From Ridgeia piscesae (taxonomy: Eukaryota > Annelida > Polychaeta > Sabellida > Siboglinidae), in contig JAODUO010000053.1 in assembly GCA_025642075.2 (NCBI GenBank), positions 970,001-1,034,000 on the forward strand: 64,000 bases of DNA, given 5' to 3'. Position 1 is the first letter of the stretch; every line of letters begins with the position of its first letter. Under the pieces are notes generated by a model. The model was not told the DNA's origin. It did not search any database and saw only the letters and a program-made list of their open reading frames with translations. Both the position numbers and the translations under genes were made by a program. Shown in pieces: positions 1-12,882 of the stretch.

Positions 1-475
1 ACGGACGGACGGACGGACGGACGGACGGACGGACGGACGGACGGACGGACGGACGGACGGACGGACGGACGGACGGACGGACGGACGGACGGACGGACGG
101 ACGGACGGACGGACGGACGGACGGACGGACGGACGGACGGACGGACGGACGGACGGACGGACGGACGGACGGACGGACGGACGGACGGACGGACGGACGG
201 ACGGACGGACGGACGGACGGACGGACGGACGGACGACGGACGGACGGACGGACGGACGGACGGACGGACGGACGGACGGACGGACGGACGGACGGACGGA
301 CGGACGGACGGACGGACGGACGGACGGACGGACGGACGGACGGACGGACGGACGGACGGACGGACGGACGGACGGACGGACGGACGGACGGACGGACGGA
401 CGGACGGACGGACGGACGGACGGACGGACGGACGGACGGACGGACGGACGGACGGACGGACGGACGGACGGACGG
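1..475. repeat. (ACGG)n tetranucleotide microsatellite
   Basis: An almost perfect run of the 4-base unit ACGG starts at the window edge, so its true length is unknown. About 118 copies are visible. The only obvious interruption is the loss of one G near 232-236, which shifts the register. It ends abruptly at about 475 in unique sequence. Confidence 0.97.
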
Positions 476-1559
476 GATATTTATGAGACAATGGCGGCGG
501 CAGGCAAGAGTTCAAAATAATATTTGCAGAGGTCACGTTTTTAATAATCCAGTGCTACCACGTGGAGCCGTGAAACAAGCCAGTGTTGGGTGACCCCGAC
601 CCCGCCATCTGTGCGTCGCCTGTGCGACCAGAGCGGCGGTCGGCAGATAATCGTGTTAGCGACTCGCCTCGACAACATCAGTCGTTCCTGTAACTTAGCA
701 GCAACAGCATTCGTCTCGCGTCCACTGGGGCGCGCCGCGTAGGTGCACACGCCGGTACAGACGCACGCACGCATTCAGCCCTATGCTCACATGCGTATTG
801 TACTTAAATAATCGTACAATCATGCGGCGACATAATAATGCTTTCATTAGGCCGCCATCGCTTCTGATATATTCTGGCGTCGACATTAGATACGTACGGA
901 TGATAAGATATGCGACAATCACCTTCCACATTAGCTCCGTCAAAAAGTCAGCCGACACAGTAAAGCACGTGTTATGTTTGATCAGATGTGCTGATTGTAT
1001 AATGTCACCTAACCCGTTATTATTATTAGCATTTGTAGAGCGCCGTATCTGTGAAACCAGCCCGTTTATAGGCACGTACACACATAATAACAATAACCCT
1101 ATCGCTCGTTATCTCCTGTGTGTCATTAGCGTCGATCTAATAGCGATAACATCATCACGACCAATTTAGCATCCACCTGTCTCCGGGCACAGGCGGTTTT
1201 GCGTTGTCGTTGCGTGTTCAGCGCATATTCGTTTCGCTCGGAAAATAAGGTAAATATCGTCAGCAAAATCGATGTGAAATGTTAGACGGAGTCTATTAGA
1301 CGGAATGTGCTTTCAATGCACAGTCAGTCGCAGCGAGTGGTGGACTTCAATGAAGCTACTTTAGGCGGGATCGCTTACCCGCCGAGCGCTGTTCTTCTTT
1401 CGCGCCAGGCCCTTGTTCCCGACAATTGGATTAGAAGGCTGCGACGCTAAAAGCTTTCCTAATGGTCCGCCGAATATTTATATCCAGCTGGATCCGGCGA
1501 TATCGACGGGAACAGGCCTTTTCGTTTCGTCACAACAACTGTAGGTTGGACGTACTTGG
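476..1559. other. Non-repetitive stretch without a recognisable gene
   Basis: Short open frames exist on both strands (for example 783-1169 + and 695-1093 -), but they overlap each other and show no domain, signal peptide or convincing splice context. I see nothing I can name here. Confidence 0.4.
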
Positions 1560-1706
1560 ACTTGTATGCACGCACGCACGCATGCATGTGTGCGTGGAAT
1601 GTGGCATGTCAATAAATATGTATGTGTGCCGTTGCATGCATACTTACATAGGCCTACTCACATACGTACACACAAGCACACACGCACGCACATACACGCG
1701 CACACA

Positions 1707-1738
<32 letters not shown>

Positions 1739-1748
1739 CACACACACA
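1560..1748. repeat. CA/CGCA-rich simple repeat
   Basis: Alternating purine-pyrimidine sequence composed of CACG, GCACGCAC and CA units, ending in a pure (CA)n run at about 1728-1748. Open frames across it encode only His/Thr/Arg low-complexity and are not genes. Confidence 0.85.
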
Positions 1749-3049
1749 AAAATAACTAAAATTAATATACCTATAATTCAATTATTTACACATAAAACAT
1801 AAAGATTTAATAGTTAAGTGACTCGGTCAGTAATGGGAGCATCAGAATGCATTTGGGGGTGAACAAAAACTAATAAATGTGGCATTTCTGTATCGAAGCG
1901 TCTGGCACTTTGTATCATTGCCGTTAACGGTGTGCCTCAAACGAAAGCCAGGAGACGGACCAGCTTATGGCCAGCCGTATGCACATGCTACGCTCCGGCT
2001 AGAGTCAACTTCCGGTCGGCGTGTGTTGATTGTCGATAAGGTGTTCGTCCACCATTAACCAAAGAGTACCGTATAGAAATAGCATTATGCAGGTTGTCTG
2101 AGTTTCTTTTGAGGACGTACGTGGTGTGGACTGATTATGTATTTGTTTTTGTGCAGCGGGGCATCAGATCTGTCCAATTACGACAGGATGACAGTCGGTG
2201 TTTTTCTGCGTATTTATACTGGTGTCATTTAGATTGGTGATGTCAACAGGACATATCACTTTCTGATTCTAGCAGGAATGAAGGAGTGTCAGGTTTAACA
2301 GTAGTTTGTGGGAAACAGGTACTAGAATTTCACGAATTTCATATGGCACGTCTACCAGTGAAGATTAAAGTTGCTGTGAAATTTTCGAAATTGAAAATGA
2401 AGGAAACGTTACAATGGCCGCTTATGGAAAAGTCAAATGTGGTCTTAGTTCATCATCGACATCGTACATTTTGTGTAGTTTGTCTCTCGGTGACTCACGT
2501 CTCCTGCCCACCTTGTTGCTCCCGCGTCTTGCCTGCGAGACGACCGCCTTGCCTGTGGGATTCACTTTGTACTGTTCAATATTCCATCGGCGTTCGTCAC
2601 GCGAGCGCTAGCCTATCGCACGCAAATATGGTTACGACACAACATGCCGTATAAAGCTGGGTCCGACCCCTGTTGAATTAGTGTCATCCGCAAATTTCCC
2701 TCGAGTGGCAATTATTCTAGAATCGATAACATTTAAGTAAATTAAAAGACGATAGGTCGTAACCTGGTGTCCCAGGGGTGCATTAATTGCGGGCCGGTTG
2801 TTGTCGAAGAATCTATATTAAATCAATGTGTTTATTGTGTCGTGTGATTGCATCATCCAAACATGTTTTTAACTCATTTCAGATCTTTCGTAATCCAGGA
2901 TTATATTACACGAATTCGGTATGCAAGAAATACAATAAATCGGGTGAGATAGAATAACTGTATTCTGTGATCCTAATGATTCATGGCGACCGTTTCACTA
3001 AGGTACATAATTCTCAATGAAAATTCATCATTAGACAAAATCCGCTGTT
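1749..3049. other. Intergenic sequence, nothing recognised
   Basis: AT-leaning unique sequence. An open frame at 2286-2654 (+) has no recognisable motif. No splice-supported exon, RNA gene or repeat was identified. Confidence 0.35.
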
Positions 3050-3596
3050 AAATTAAACGAGTTTGTTCAAAATGTAAACATCCATCGCCGTATTACCGCG
3101 GACAATATTCCAATGACACACCAGTGACAATGTCCCGTTGGCGCGCTATGGTGTTGACTTTTTCAGTTGTAAAGGTGCAATTTCTTTTAAAGCGCAAAAT
3201 CGGTTATAGTCAGTTCGCCAGGCAGGTATACCCTGCACCGAGTTATATGGGTTTTTTCTCACTGGATTTTACGTCCTTAGGACGTCTATAGTGAACATCA
3301 AGCGGATATCCTAGAGCAATTCGAGATATCCTAGATTGCGGCCAAGATGGCCGCCGACGCCAATAGAAAATAAATGTTGAACCAGTGGACTTAGAATCGC
3401 AAGTGATACCACGTTTTTAGATAAACTTATTAGTAGTAATCCATTTTTTTGGTTAATTTTGCAATTTGAGGTCATCAATAGGTCAAAGGCCATGTTAAAG
3501 GTCACATCACAGACACTACAATGGAAAACAGTATTGATAAAAACCAAGGCCATGTACTGTCTGATATTCAATTATCTGAACAAGTTCCCAGAGGAG

Positions 3597-3599
<3 letters not shown>

Positions 3600-3667
<68 letters not shown>
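3600..3667. repeat. (TA)n dinucleotide tract
   Basis: Perfect alternating TA run just inside the left arm of the inverted-repeat unit. Confidence 0.95.
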
Positions 3668-3670
<3 letters not shown>

Positions 3671-3784
3671 TACATGCCACAAACTTGCTGCAAACATATA
3701 TACATACATTTATAATGTACATATGATAAAAATACATATTAATCTGTTAATTACATGCAACAATACTACAGATAATAAAACAAT

Positions 3785-3790
<6 letters not shown>

Positions 3791-3832
<42 letters not shown>
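3791..3832. repeat. (TA)n dinucleotide tract
   Basis: Second perfect TA run, 123 bases after the first, inside the same unit. Confidence 0.95.
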
Positions 3833-3834
<2 letters not shown>

Positions 3835-3939
3835 TGAAAAAAAACTCGTTATTAACGGTTAACACTGACATGTACAATCATTCACGATTCCAGCTGTCAG
3901 TTCAATTAGATGGTCTATATGGTGTTGCAATCTTCCTCT

Positions 3940-5640
3940 CCTCTGTAGTGGGAGAACATTGTGCAACTGATTTCATTTGCATGGCAGCTACACCTCTTGG
4001 TGTACAATTGTACATGGTTGCACATGGCTTTTCGCTACTGCAGCCACATTTTAAGAGTTTGAGCAGTTCAGCAGGAGGAGCCAGATGAATAACTGAAGGT
4101 GTGATAGTCGGGACAAGAGTGGTACCACCTAAGCTCCATTGGATCAAGAACATGAAGGTCTGTCTTGAAGCAATCTCGCTGTTTCAATTTTACTGTTTCA
4201 ATCGGAACTGAGCTGGGGTGGTGGTTCAAAGAAGTTCCATCTCATCTTGTTCTATCATGCTTTAACCGCGCGTCGTTGACATTCACAGTTACTCATCTTG
4301 TAGCATGCCAATATGAAGGAAGACCTTGTCGCCAGCCATCTCGTAAGGTATGCGTTAAGCCTCGATGTACTCATCAGGCAGATCAATATGGCGCAGAGTT
4401 GGAGAGAGTGGCTTCTTTCTACCACTGCGGTAGATTATCTGATCTTCATCATCAGAAAAAATGGGATTGGATATGTCAGCCGTACTGATACAGGGTATCG
4501 TGTTTGGGCGTGAAAACCAACCCATTGGGCTGCTCAGCTCAGTATCAAAAGTGTTGACTATGACTGGAACAAGTCCTTCCACTGTGACGGGTTGTTGTTG
4601 GTCATTATAGTTGCCACTGCAGAGGATCGCTTGACGAGCAGCAACTCATCATATGAACAACAAACTAGATAGTCCTGCATATTCTCAAGCGTTTTCTGAT
4701 TGTTGTAGTACACTCCAATTGCGAATTTAAGAGGGGTAGGGTGTTTTTTGATGGCGCTGGTGATAACATTTCCAATGAGCCTGAGAGAGGGAAGAGATTG
4801 TTCACCAAGGGAAAGTTTCTTTAGTAATTTCTGGAATGGTCTCCATTGCTACATTCTTCTGCGATATCTTTGGAGATTTTTTTTACTCCAACACCGAACA
4901 TTCCTTCTTGATGAGTGTTGTCACCACATCCAGTGCAGCCTCCAGATTGTCATCCGCGTAGTCATCCTTGATTATGTTCAAGGTGACAATATTACTGTCA
5001 CGGAAGAAGACTACCAATCGGTTGCCCCGTTCTGATAGCAGAACCAGAGTTTCCACATTCTTGTAAATCCAGTTGATTATTGTGGCTCACTTCATCTGCT
5101 TCCCACCGAGTTCCACATACCGCTCTATCAGCCTGACAGAGTCCAACTTCTGAGATCGTTGACATTGCAACTCTTTCATAAGCGACCTCTAGATGACTAC
5201 GAGCGATGTCATTTGATGTTTCTTTCTTGGTATCACCTGGGAGAGGTCGTCCGCTGACGAACCATCTTTGTGATAATACGCGTCGGCGGCGTGAAGGTCA
5301 GTTGCTCTGACTATGAGATAAGATAACCGTTCAAGAACATTATCAGTCCATTCGTCTGCCTTTTCGTCACACTTTTCCTTGACTAGTTTATCTATAGCAT
5401 AAGTCTTCTCGGTTCCATCTTCATTGTTGCATCCAATTCCAATGCTGGAATCCACCAATTTGGATTCTTTGCATGGCAACTTGGTCAACATTGCACTGAC
5501 CACGACACTAGAAGCACTGGCGAAGCCAATCAAAAGGAGGCCCCACACTCGATCGCTTTCTCTTCTCGGTAGACGGGATGGATTTGAAGCAGCTCGTTTC
5601 TGGGTTTATCTGCTTAGCCTTTGTTAGAAACTTTGTTACA
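3940..5640 (-). pseudogene. Decayed transposon-associated ORF
   Basis: Several minus-strand reading-frame pieces line up in order but are broken by stops and frame changes. The upstream piece (about 5560-5640) has a basic stretch followed by a GPPFDW motif. The main piece (5189-5548, 119 codons) contains DLHAADAYYH, close to the DLxAADxxYH motif of a multicopy protein family I recall from mollusc, cnidarian and fish genomes. A later piece (4355-4582) has an acidic SDDEDQI segment. The last (3902-4153) has LLKLLKCGCSSEKPC, like the cysteine-rich C-terminal tail of the same family. Finding both the N-terminal and tail signatures in the right order and strand between long inverted repeats supports a dead transposon gene. 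The family name and biochemical role are not established by what I can see. Confidence 0.6.
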
Positions 5641-6240
5641 CAAAATATATTATATTCCCTTGACACTTCCTTTTTTATTTTTTATTTTCAATTTTGTGTG
5701 AAGATCTGATGCAAATGATCACCTTGCGGTCTTTCATAAATTGTGCCGTCTCTCACAGTTCTGGTTAACCTGGGGTCTTTCATTGTCTAAGCAACTGTAG
5801 CAAACTTTGAAAACACATTTGTTAACAATTGCATCAACTGACTAGAAAATCCACCACCACTATTAATAGCTACGCTACGCTTTATTGTTAGTTCATCACG
5901 CATCATCATCACAGTAAACTATCTACATCGTTTCACAATATGTTCTGGATATCTGAACAAAATAAAGTAATTAAACTGACATTTGAATATGTCATTTGAA
6001 TAGATGACATGCATGTTGTTCCATAATAGATACAGAATAGTATATGTTTGCTATGTCGAATTGGGGTAAACATCATGACGTCTGTGTGAGGTACGAATGT
6101 TAGACAAGTTTGTCGATTTATTGCAAATGTCATACATAGATTTCTATTCAGCATGCACAATATCATTGACTAGCTTACGTTGATCACTATGATATAAAAA
6201 TAGTGATAATAATTAAAAGAACACTAGTGAAATGTTACTT

Positions 6241-6242
<2 letters not shown>

Positions 6243-6299
<57 letters not shown>
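6243..6299. repeat. (TA)n dinucleotide tract
   Basis: Perfect TA run inside the right half of the inverted-repeat unit. Confidence 0.95.
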
Positions 6300-6302
<3 letters not shown>

Positions 6303-7544
6303 CCATTTCAACCAAGGCATATACAGGCGGGACGCAACACACGCAGCCGAGCATGCGTACACTGTTGGACTGATTAAAAAATAAACGTTTTCTCCACATG
6401 TAGGATTTTTTACTTAATTATTTTGATATTTCATTCTCTAAGTTGGCTGGTGGTTTTATTTATGTTCCTGCTTTTGAGATTTAATAGTTTATGTCGGCTG
6501 CGTACTTATTTAACATAGAATGACTCCTACCTGACCTCGACCATTATATATCGACCCTTCAGAATAATTGTAAATCTCACCTTTGAACCTAATGTCAATA
6601 ATGTCTTCATTACATTAAACATGACCTTTGAAGTTTTGTTGACTTCAAGTTGCAAAAATAACCAAAACAATCGATTGCACATAACAAGTTTAGCTAAAAA
6701 CGTGGTACCACGTGCTATTGTAAGTCCACTGGTTCAATAGTTATTTTCTATATGCGTCGGCGGCCATCTTGGCCGCCATCTTGGATATCTCGAATTGCTC
6801 AAGGTTATCCGCTTGATATCCGCGCTTGATATTCATTATAGAGGTCCTAAGGATATAGAATCCAGCGAGAAAAACAATATATCACAATGTCAATCACGTG
6901 ACATATTGCTTGACAACGACATTTGTCAAGTCCTCAAAATTGATGCTGAAGCGTGGAATTTCGTACATTACAGCGTAGGTGTTTTTTTTGCATTCTTTAG
7001 CCAATTTTAATAACAATTTAAGCACAATTCGTTTTCTCTTGAAACTTAATTTTGTTCCTTAACAGCGATCTTGTATACCTAAAAACAGTTAACACCACGA
7101 CGTGTTAGCGGAAGATTGTACTGGTGTGTCATGAAGATACAGTCGTCAGTAATAAGGCGGTATCTGTTTGTATTTAAAAAAAAGCTTTTACATTTTTTAC
7201 TATGTTTTAACGATACGTTTTTGTTGAATTTGCGAGGATGATAGCCGCGTCCATTTTAACACGAATTTCCTTTCGAATGGAAAGAGACGAAAGTACTTAC
7301 TTGAGACAAGCTTCACAAGCTATTTGCAATGTTTATTGAACATAGGTATAGGTAGAGCATGTATTTCATTTACTGCAGGTTCGCGGTCAGAATGCGCGCC
7401 ACAACGTCTTGATCAGCTGCGGTCCACCAACGGAAGTCGAACAGTTAAATGTTGCGCACGGCGGTTTTCGCTGCATTCAAAATGACAACGTTTAGGGCAG
7501 ACGTTATTTACCTTTACCTTGAATTTACCTTGAATCCTCTTCTA

Positions 7545-7830
7545 CTACGTAGTCGAGAAGTTGACGAGGAAGGGAGTCAATCGCTGACTCGTGTAATTCT
7601 CCGCCCTATTTCGCAGATACTTGTCAATGTGACTCTTAAATTGGTTAACGCTTGCGGACATAACAGCACTTATAGGAAGTCTATTCCAATCGTTTACTAT
7701 CCTTTGAATGAAAGAGTACTTTCGTATATCAAGCTTTGAGTGTAATTTGCTGATTTCGAAATGTTTTTCGCCCCAAAATGCCGCCATTAGGCTAATGATT
7801 AGAGACAGTTTTACTTTGTTTGAAACTTAT
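7545..7830 (-). mobile_element. LINE 3' fragment (C-terminal end of reverse transcriptase ORF)
   Basis: The minus-strand frame carries LDIRKYSFIQR, VNDWNRLP, then SVNQFKSHIDKYL. These are the conserved C-terminal signatures of CR1/Jockey-type non-LTR retrotransposon polyproteins, downstream of the catalytic domain. The same signatures occur at about 58060-58200 on the plus strand, so the two copies belong to one or closely related families. Only the 3' end is present, typical of 5'-truncated LINE insertion. Confidence 0.75.
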
Positions 7831-8340
7831 CTTGGCGCCTCATTAAAACATAAAACTTTTAAAATCCAAACCCTTCTACGGTGGTCATGTTGAAGATGTG
7901 CTGCTCCAGCACACGGCGCCGCAACAACGTGTGTAATTATTGGACAAATATTATTGGACAAATTAACGAGTGCAAAATGTCATAAGGAAGATTAATAGGG
8001 AGTAATACATTTCAAATAAAATATACGAATTTCAACTTCAAATATGTGCCGGCGCATTACACTACTTCACGTTGCATAGATCACGATGTGATACGTGTAG
8101 CGATACAGACAATATCGACTAGAGTTGTGCAGCAACTGTAACACACTCGTTTATTTATTGTGAACGACTGAAACAAATCAGTGGTACAGGTATACATTAT
8201 CTTAAACTCATTGAGTAAAACTCGATGGCGATTTAGAAACCGATGTATTTTCACACTACCGAGTTATAGGAAGCATGAATAGTTTGGACACATTTTATTA
8301 TAGTTAGATAATAAATTATACCCGTACTGCAAGTTATAAC
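7831..8340. other. Intergenic sequence, nothing recognised
   Basis: AT-rich unique sequence between the LINE fragment and the 20-bp minisatellite. No gene seen. Confidence 0.35.
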
Positions 8341-8660
8341 TCGATGTGTTATCGTTACACTCGATGTGTTATCGTTGCATTCGATGTGTTATCGTTACAT
8401 TCGATGTGTTATCGTTACACCCGATGTGTTATCGTTACATTCGATGTGTTATCGTTGCATTCGATGTGTTATCGTTACACCCGATGTGTTATCGTTACAC
8501 TCGATGTGCTATCGTTGCATTCGATGTGTTATCGTTACACCCGATGTGTTATCGTTACACTCGATGTGTTATCGTTACACTCGATATGTTATCGTTACAC
8601 CCGATGTGTTATCGTTACACTCGATGTGTTATCGTTACACCCGATGTGTTATCGTTACAC
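8341..8660. repeat. 20-bp minisatellite, 16 head-to-tail copies
   Basis: Exactly sixteen 20-base units related to TCGATGTGTTATCGTTACAC. Variation is confined mainly to the first base (T or C) and the last four bases (ACAC, ACAT or GCAT), plus single changes in copies 9 and 13. The unit contains no stop in any plus frame and 20 is not a multiple of 3, so all three plus frames stay open across the array. Those frames are repeat artefacts, not genes. Confidence 0.97.
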
Positions 8661-9830
8661 AGACAGCTGAGGGTTGGGTGAACATTTATTGCTCGACAAA
8701 GATGGCGCGAATACTGTTTTGCCTACATCTATCGTGTATCGCTGTGTATCGCGACAAGGACATTGTGTGTCGTGAACTGTGCCCTGTGTGTCGCAATACG
8801 ACAGTGCACCAATGTATCGTTCCTACCCTGGCCACATGTCTGAAACGGAGAACACATGTATCTCGTGTCGCGACAGTACACAAGAATGGTATCCCTTTGA
8901 TTAGCATCATGTGTTCCCGGCGGTACAGATGCGTGTTACAATAGCGCGTGTTGCTTTTGACCATCCACTAATTAAAACAACCTCGTCTTTATAATTACAT
9001 CGATATCGTTTGATTCCTGTGGATATTTCACGTGCTGATGTGTCTACTGTCAACGACATTCAAGACGTTAAAATCGTTCGTCTGTAAACGTTTGCATGTT
9101 TATATTGCAAATTGTAATTACTGTTTTCGAAGAAATATCGATGGCGTACTAATCAATATAAACTAAGCTGTTGCAGTAATTGAACTATACGTCACGTGAC
9201 CCGTTGCCTAGAACAGTATCCACCAAATTATAGAAATGGACGCCGAACACGTGGAGCATTCAATCATACCGTCGTGTCTTTTTAATTTTGGCCGTAAACT
9301 TACTGGCGGTAATATTTTACCTGGGAGATGTCATGCTGTTTCAATAATACAATTCACATATATTACTGTTATTAACATTGTTGGAAAGGCAAAGCTTGAT
9401 GGAAGTGACGCGCAAAATGTTTATTGTTACCTATACAAATCGCGGCGTAACTTGACGGTTGAGGTCTATCTGAATTGTTTTTGCGCTTTAACTTTATAAT
9501 GTTAAAAACACCAAACAGGTGTTTACTGGAAGCTCTTCTGACAGTATTCTTTTGTTTCCGTTTCCGTGTTGTTGTTTCGTGCTTTGCTTCCACCATCTTG
9601 GCTTCAACTTCCGGCGCTGGCATCCATCTCACTGTTGCCATCATCATCTCCTGTAGGACAGATTTTCTCCAGGTTCACACTAAAGCCCGGGATTTACTGA
9701 TACTTTTTCGTCCGATCCAATCTAATTCGACCAGTCGCTGCTGGTTTCGTCGGGTCAGATCTGATCGGTGTCAGTCGGCAAGTGTACGTACCCACGCATC
9801 CTATTGAAATCTGGGTCAGACAATATCAGG
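8661..9830. other. Intergenic sequence, nothing recognised
   Basis: No supported exon. The frame leaving the minisatellite contains an internal ATG at 8701 followed by a hydrophobic stretch, but no matching donor was found. Short open frames at 9236-9499 and 9475-9807 have no motif. Confidence 0.35.
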
Positions 9831-9837
9831 CCAGTGT

Positions 9838-10180
9838 TGTCGAAATGTTGAAAAGTTGCATTGGCTTCCTGTACGGTATCGTATAATATTTACAATACCA
9901 TTGAATATCAGGTACTGTCCAATCAGTAACCAACTTATTTCCGTTCATTGCTTATTCCTATAAGATAACCTATCCAGTTTCGATCATCTAGTTCTGACCT
10001 ATATTTTTGGTTACCTGGAGTCGACAGCAACATTGGAACTAAGGCTTTTTATGTTACTGCACCAACTTGTTGGAATGAAATTATACTCTTCTTGTTGTTA
10101 GAGAAGTTGAAAATATATATAAAAAATCTTCGCCATTTAATAACTTTTTATAACCTTGCTTATCCGCCATAGATCCCTAA
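9838..10180 (+). mobile_element. LINE 3' fragment (RT ORF C-terminus)
   Basis: The plus-strand translation contains VEKLHWLPVRYRIIF near 9845-9890, then RSSSSDLYF about 9985, and GTKAFYVTAPTCWNE about 10035-10080, ending in a basic region. LHWLPVRYRI, a Ser/Asp block, and AFxxxAPxxWN in this order are the typical C-terminal end of Jockey/CR1/RTE-like LINE polyproteins. Frame changes between blocks show it is decayed. It differs from the 7545-7830 copy and represents another LINE lineage. Confidence 0.7.
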
Positions 10181-12281
10181 CGACTTGATAAATTTGTTGA
10201 CAACTTGAATATTGCTGCTGACGGTTTTACATAATTGTGTTTCGAGCGACTTTGTCGTGCTTTGTCTACATTGGTTGAACACTGCGACAGAAACACCACT
10301 CTGCCGCGTAGGTCATTGATTATGTATTCAAAATGGCCGACCGGAGCGTCAGCCTAATTGTACAGTCATTCCATTCTAATTACACGTTTCCTCACTGTGT
10401 GACGATGTGTCAAGCCAAGATTAGCCTAATTGACAAGTCATCTGCGAATAAACATGAAAATAAATCATCCTCGAAATGAGGGATCGCTGAAAAAGAACAC
10501 AATCTACACGTAGTCATGACAACATGATTGTCAGTTACGTCATTTCAACTATATACTTGTGTGACGTCACAAAGCATACAGAAACAATCGTCTCTAGCCG
10601 TGCGAGTCTAAAAATACTAAAATAATAACTATGTTTAGATACTTAGACAATAGTAGTTTAAAATTATAAAAGTAAATATACTAAAAGTACAAGTAAACCC
10701 TATGAATACGTATAGCTAAATCGTCGTTCTACGGGACTGAACTAGAGAAAGTAAAATCAAATCAAAAATGTTGTTGTAAATTATATTAGTCCACGACGAC
10801 GTAATCCACAACTCTGTTTTTGATTGGGAAATACAAAATGTATTAAACGAATCCACGGGGCTTCAGCCGAATTGAAGCGAATCTCAAGGGGGTTTAACAA
10901 AACCCCCACTGCCACCCACACACCTGTACATACGGGGCTTTTTCTGTGTTTGTGTTGTTGACGTTCTTTGTTATCTCAAAGGTCACGTGACCCACATAGG
11001 CCTATTCATTGGTTCGGAGGCTTGTTGTCGGCCTGGCAAATTACCAGATGCAACGAACAAGGTTTAATGCTTTAGGCACATTAAACAGACGTTAGCGCCG
11101 GTTTTTTTAAACTGACTCGTGATAATATTGAGTCGATTGACACCTTAGGTAGGTAGGTAGGCATTTAGACACCATATAACAGGATTATTGACGGACTGAA
11201 GTAGTTGAAGGTGTTGCCGTGACGCCTGCCCTACAGAGTTTGTATCAAAGATACGATCATTACAACTGTAATATACAACGCCTCGCCTCCTCTAAATTCA
11301 TCCGAAAGGTTTCCCTATCTAGTGCTACGTTATCTGCAGTGAAATGGTGCACCTTAAGAGCTGCTCGCCTACTTAGCTGGGGAGCTTCAAAAGACTGTTG
11401 ATGTAAGACAGACAATAAAAGGCTTAACTGCAGCCAATTTCCCGGAATTCCCTTTGATTGTGATACACGGTAAGACATTCGGAGCGAAGTCACCGATGCT
11501 CGCTGTCTCAATCTTCGACCAGCCTGATTACAGACTCTGCCCGTGCTCCGGCTAACTGGCTTGTCTTTAATAATACATGGAGTGTATCTGCGTGCACGTA
11601 ATTAGATACCACTTAAGACTTCTGCGTCTTTACCATGCTTGCTGATCACACCGAGAGGACAGTTTGTCTTCAAATATGAATGACGATGGAGTGCAACTTG
11701 CTTCCACGAAACACTCCAATCATTCCGCCATATAAGGATATCTCTACTATGGCAGGTGTACAAATGGGACGAAAAATAAGGACGAAACAGTGAAGTGCTT
11801 TTGTCAGCTAGCCTCGAGAATGGTGCAAGGCTGAGAACGACATTGCCGTCACGTACCTCCATGCGAAAAGTAATTCCTATGCAACATATAATCGCATGCA
11901 TCACCCGACCAATTTCCTCCAGGATGGACTGGCGTTGGAGATCGCATTGCATGTCTCGTCTCCACGGAGTGCTAACTGCTACCGGCGCCATGTCCCAATA
12001 TCAGCATCCACCAAGAGAGATCAAAATGTCAGCGAACAAGAGGATCGAGACTTGAGTTGTGCCTTCGAAAAAGATGGACCAAATAGGAACTTGTGCTTCG
12101 CGTCAACATCGGTCTTCTGGGTGGCACTTCAAAAGTAGCACTGGTCCTCTTCCGTCGCCTTAGCTCATTGCGGGAGGTGGCTAGCGAAGAGACAAACATT
12201 TATCAAAAAGACACATTGGACATGACGTTCCAAAAACAGAAACGCGAGGAACTGCATGCTGACGTCAATGGAAAGAAAATA
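10181..12281. other. Intergenic sequence upstream of the lectin receptor
   Basis: A minus-strand open frame at 11602-11991 (129 codons) and overlapping plus frames have no recognisable motif. An AGGT tetramer repeat sits at about 11149-11160. A first exon of the downstream receptor could lie here, but I could not identify one. Confidence 0.35.
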
Positions 12282-12480
<199 letters not shown>

Positions 12481-12882
12481 ATTATATATGTGGGAAATGT
12501 GAATGAATAAGAGTGGACATTACTTCGTACGCACATAGGTGACTGCACTGGCCACTGGTTGACCTTCTTCCACGTGATCTCTTGTTGCCGAACGATTGGT
12601 CAAAGTTATTAGTAAATAAACTAGAAACATGTATTGGTCAACTAACAGTAACACGTTTGTCACAAGATAGTTCACTTTTTAAGACATTGTGCATACCACC
12701 TTGGTGTCAAGCGATACAAAATAATACAAACCAACAGCAGAGCAGGCCGAATCCGATATCGTTAATATTGTAACATATAAATTAATTACAAGACACATAC
12801 TAAAATGTTTACTATTGAACACATACTTGTTCGCTGCATAAGGGAATTAAACATCGTACAGAAATTGTTCTACTTTTCGCAG

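Larger units (their letters stand above)
3050..7195. mobile_element. Roughly 4-kb unit bounded by long diverged inverted repeats
   Basis: The left arm (about 3050-3545) and right arm (about 6640-7195) are reverse complements over several hundred bases, with scattered mismatches and small indels. Shared blocks include the ATGACACACCAGT region (3113 and its complement near 7120), the CCACTGGTTCAA / TTGAACCAGTGG block, and the GGCCGCCGACGC / GCGTCGGCGGCC block. Between the arms lies a broken transposon-type coding region on the minus strand (about 3940-5640) and three (TA)n tracts. This organisation suits a decayed DNA transposon with long terminal inverted repeats. The alternative is two copies of one MITE inserted in opposite directions. 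The outer ends and any target-site duplication are not resolved. Confidence 0.65.

Noticed and set aside
8701..8760. Possible signal peptide (MARILFCLHLSCIAV) as receptor first exon
   Set aside because: The ATG has a fair context and a hydrophobic run, but no phase-1 donor matching the 12883 exon was found and it adjoins the minisatellite frame.
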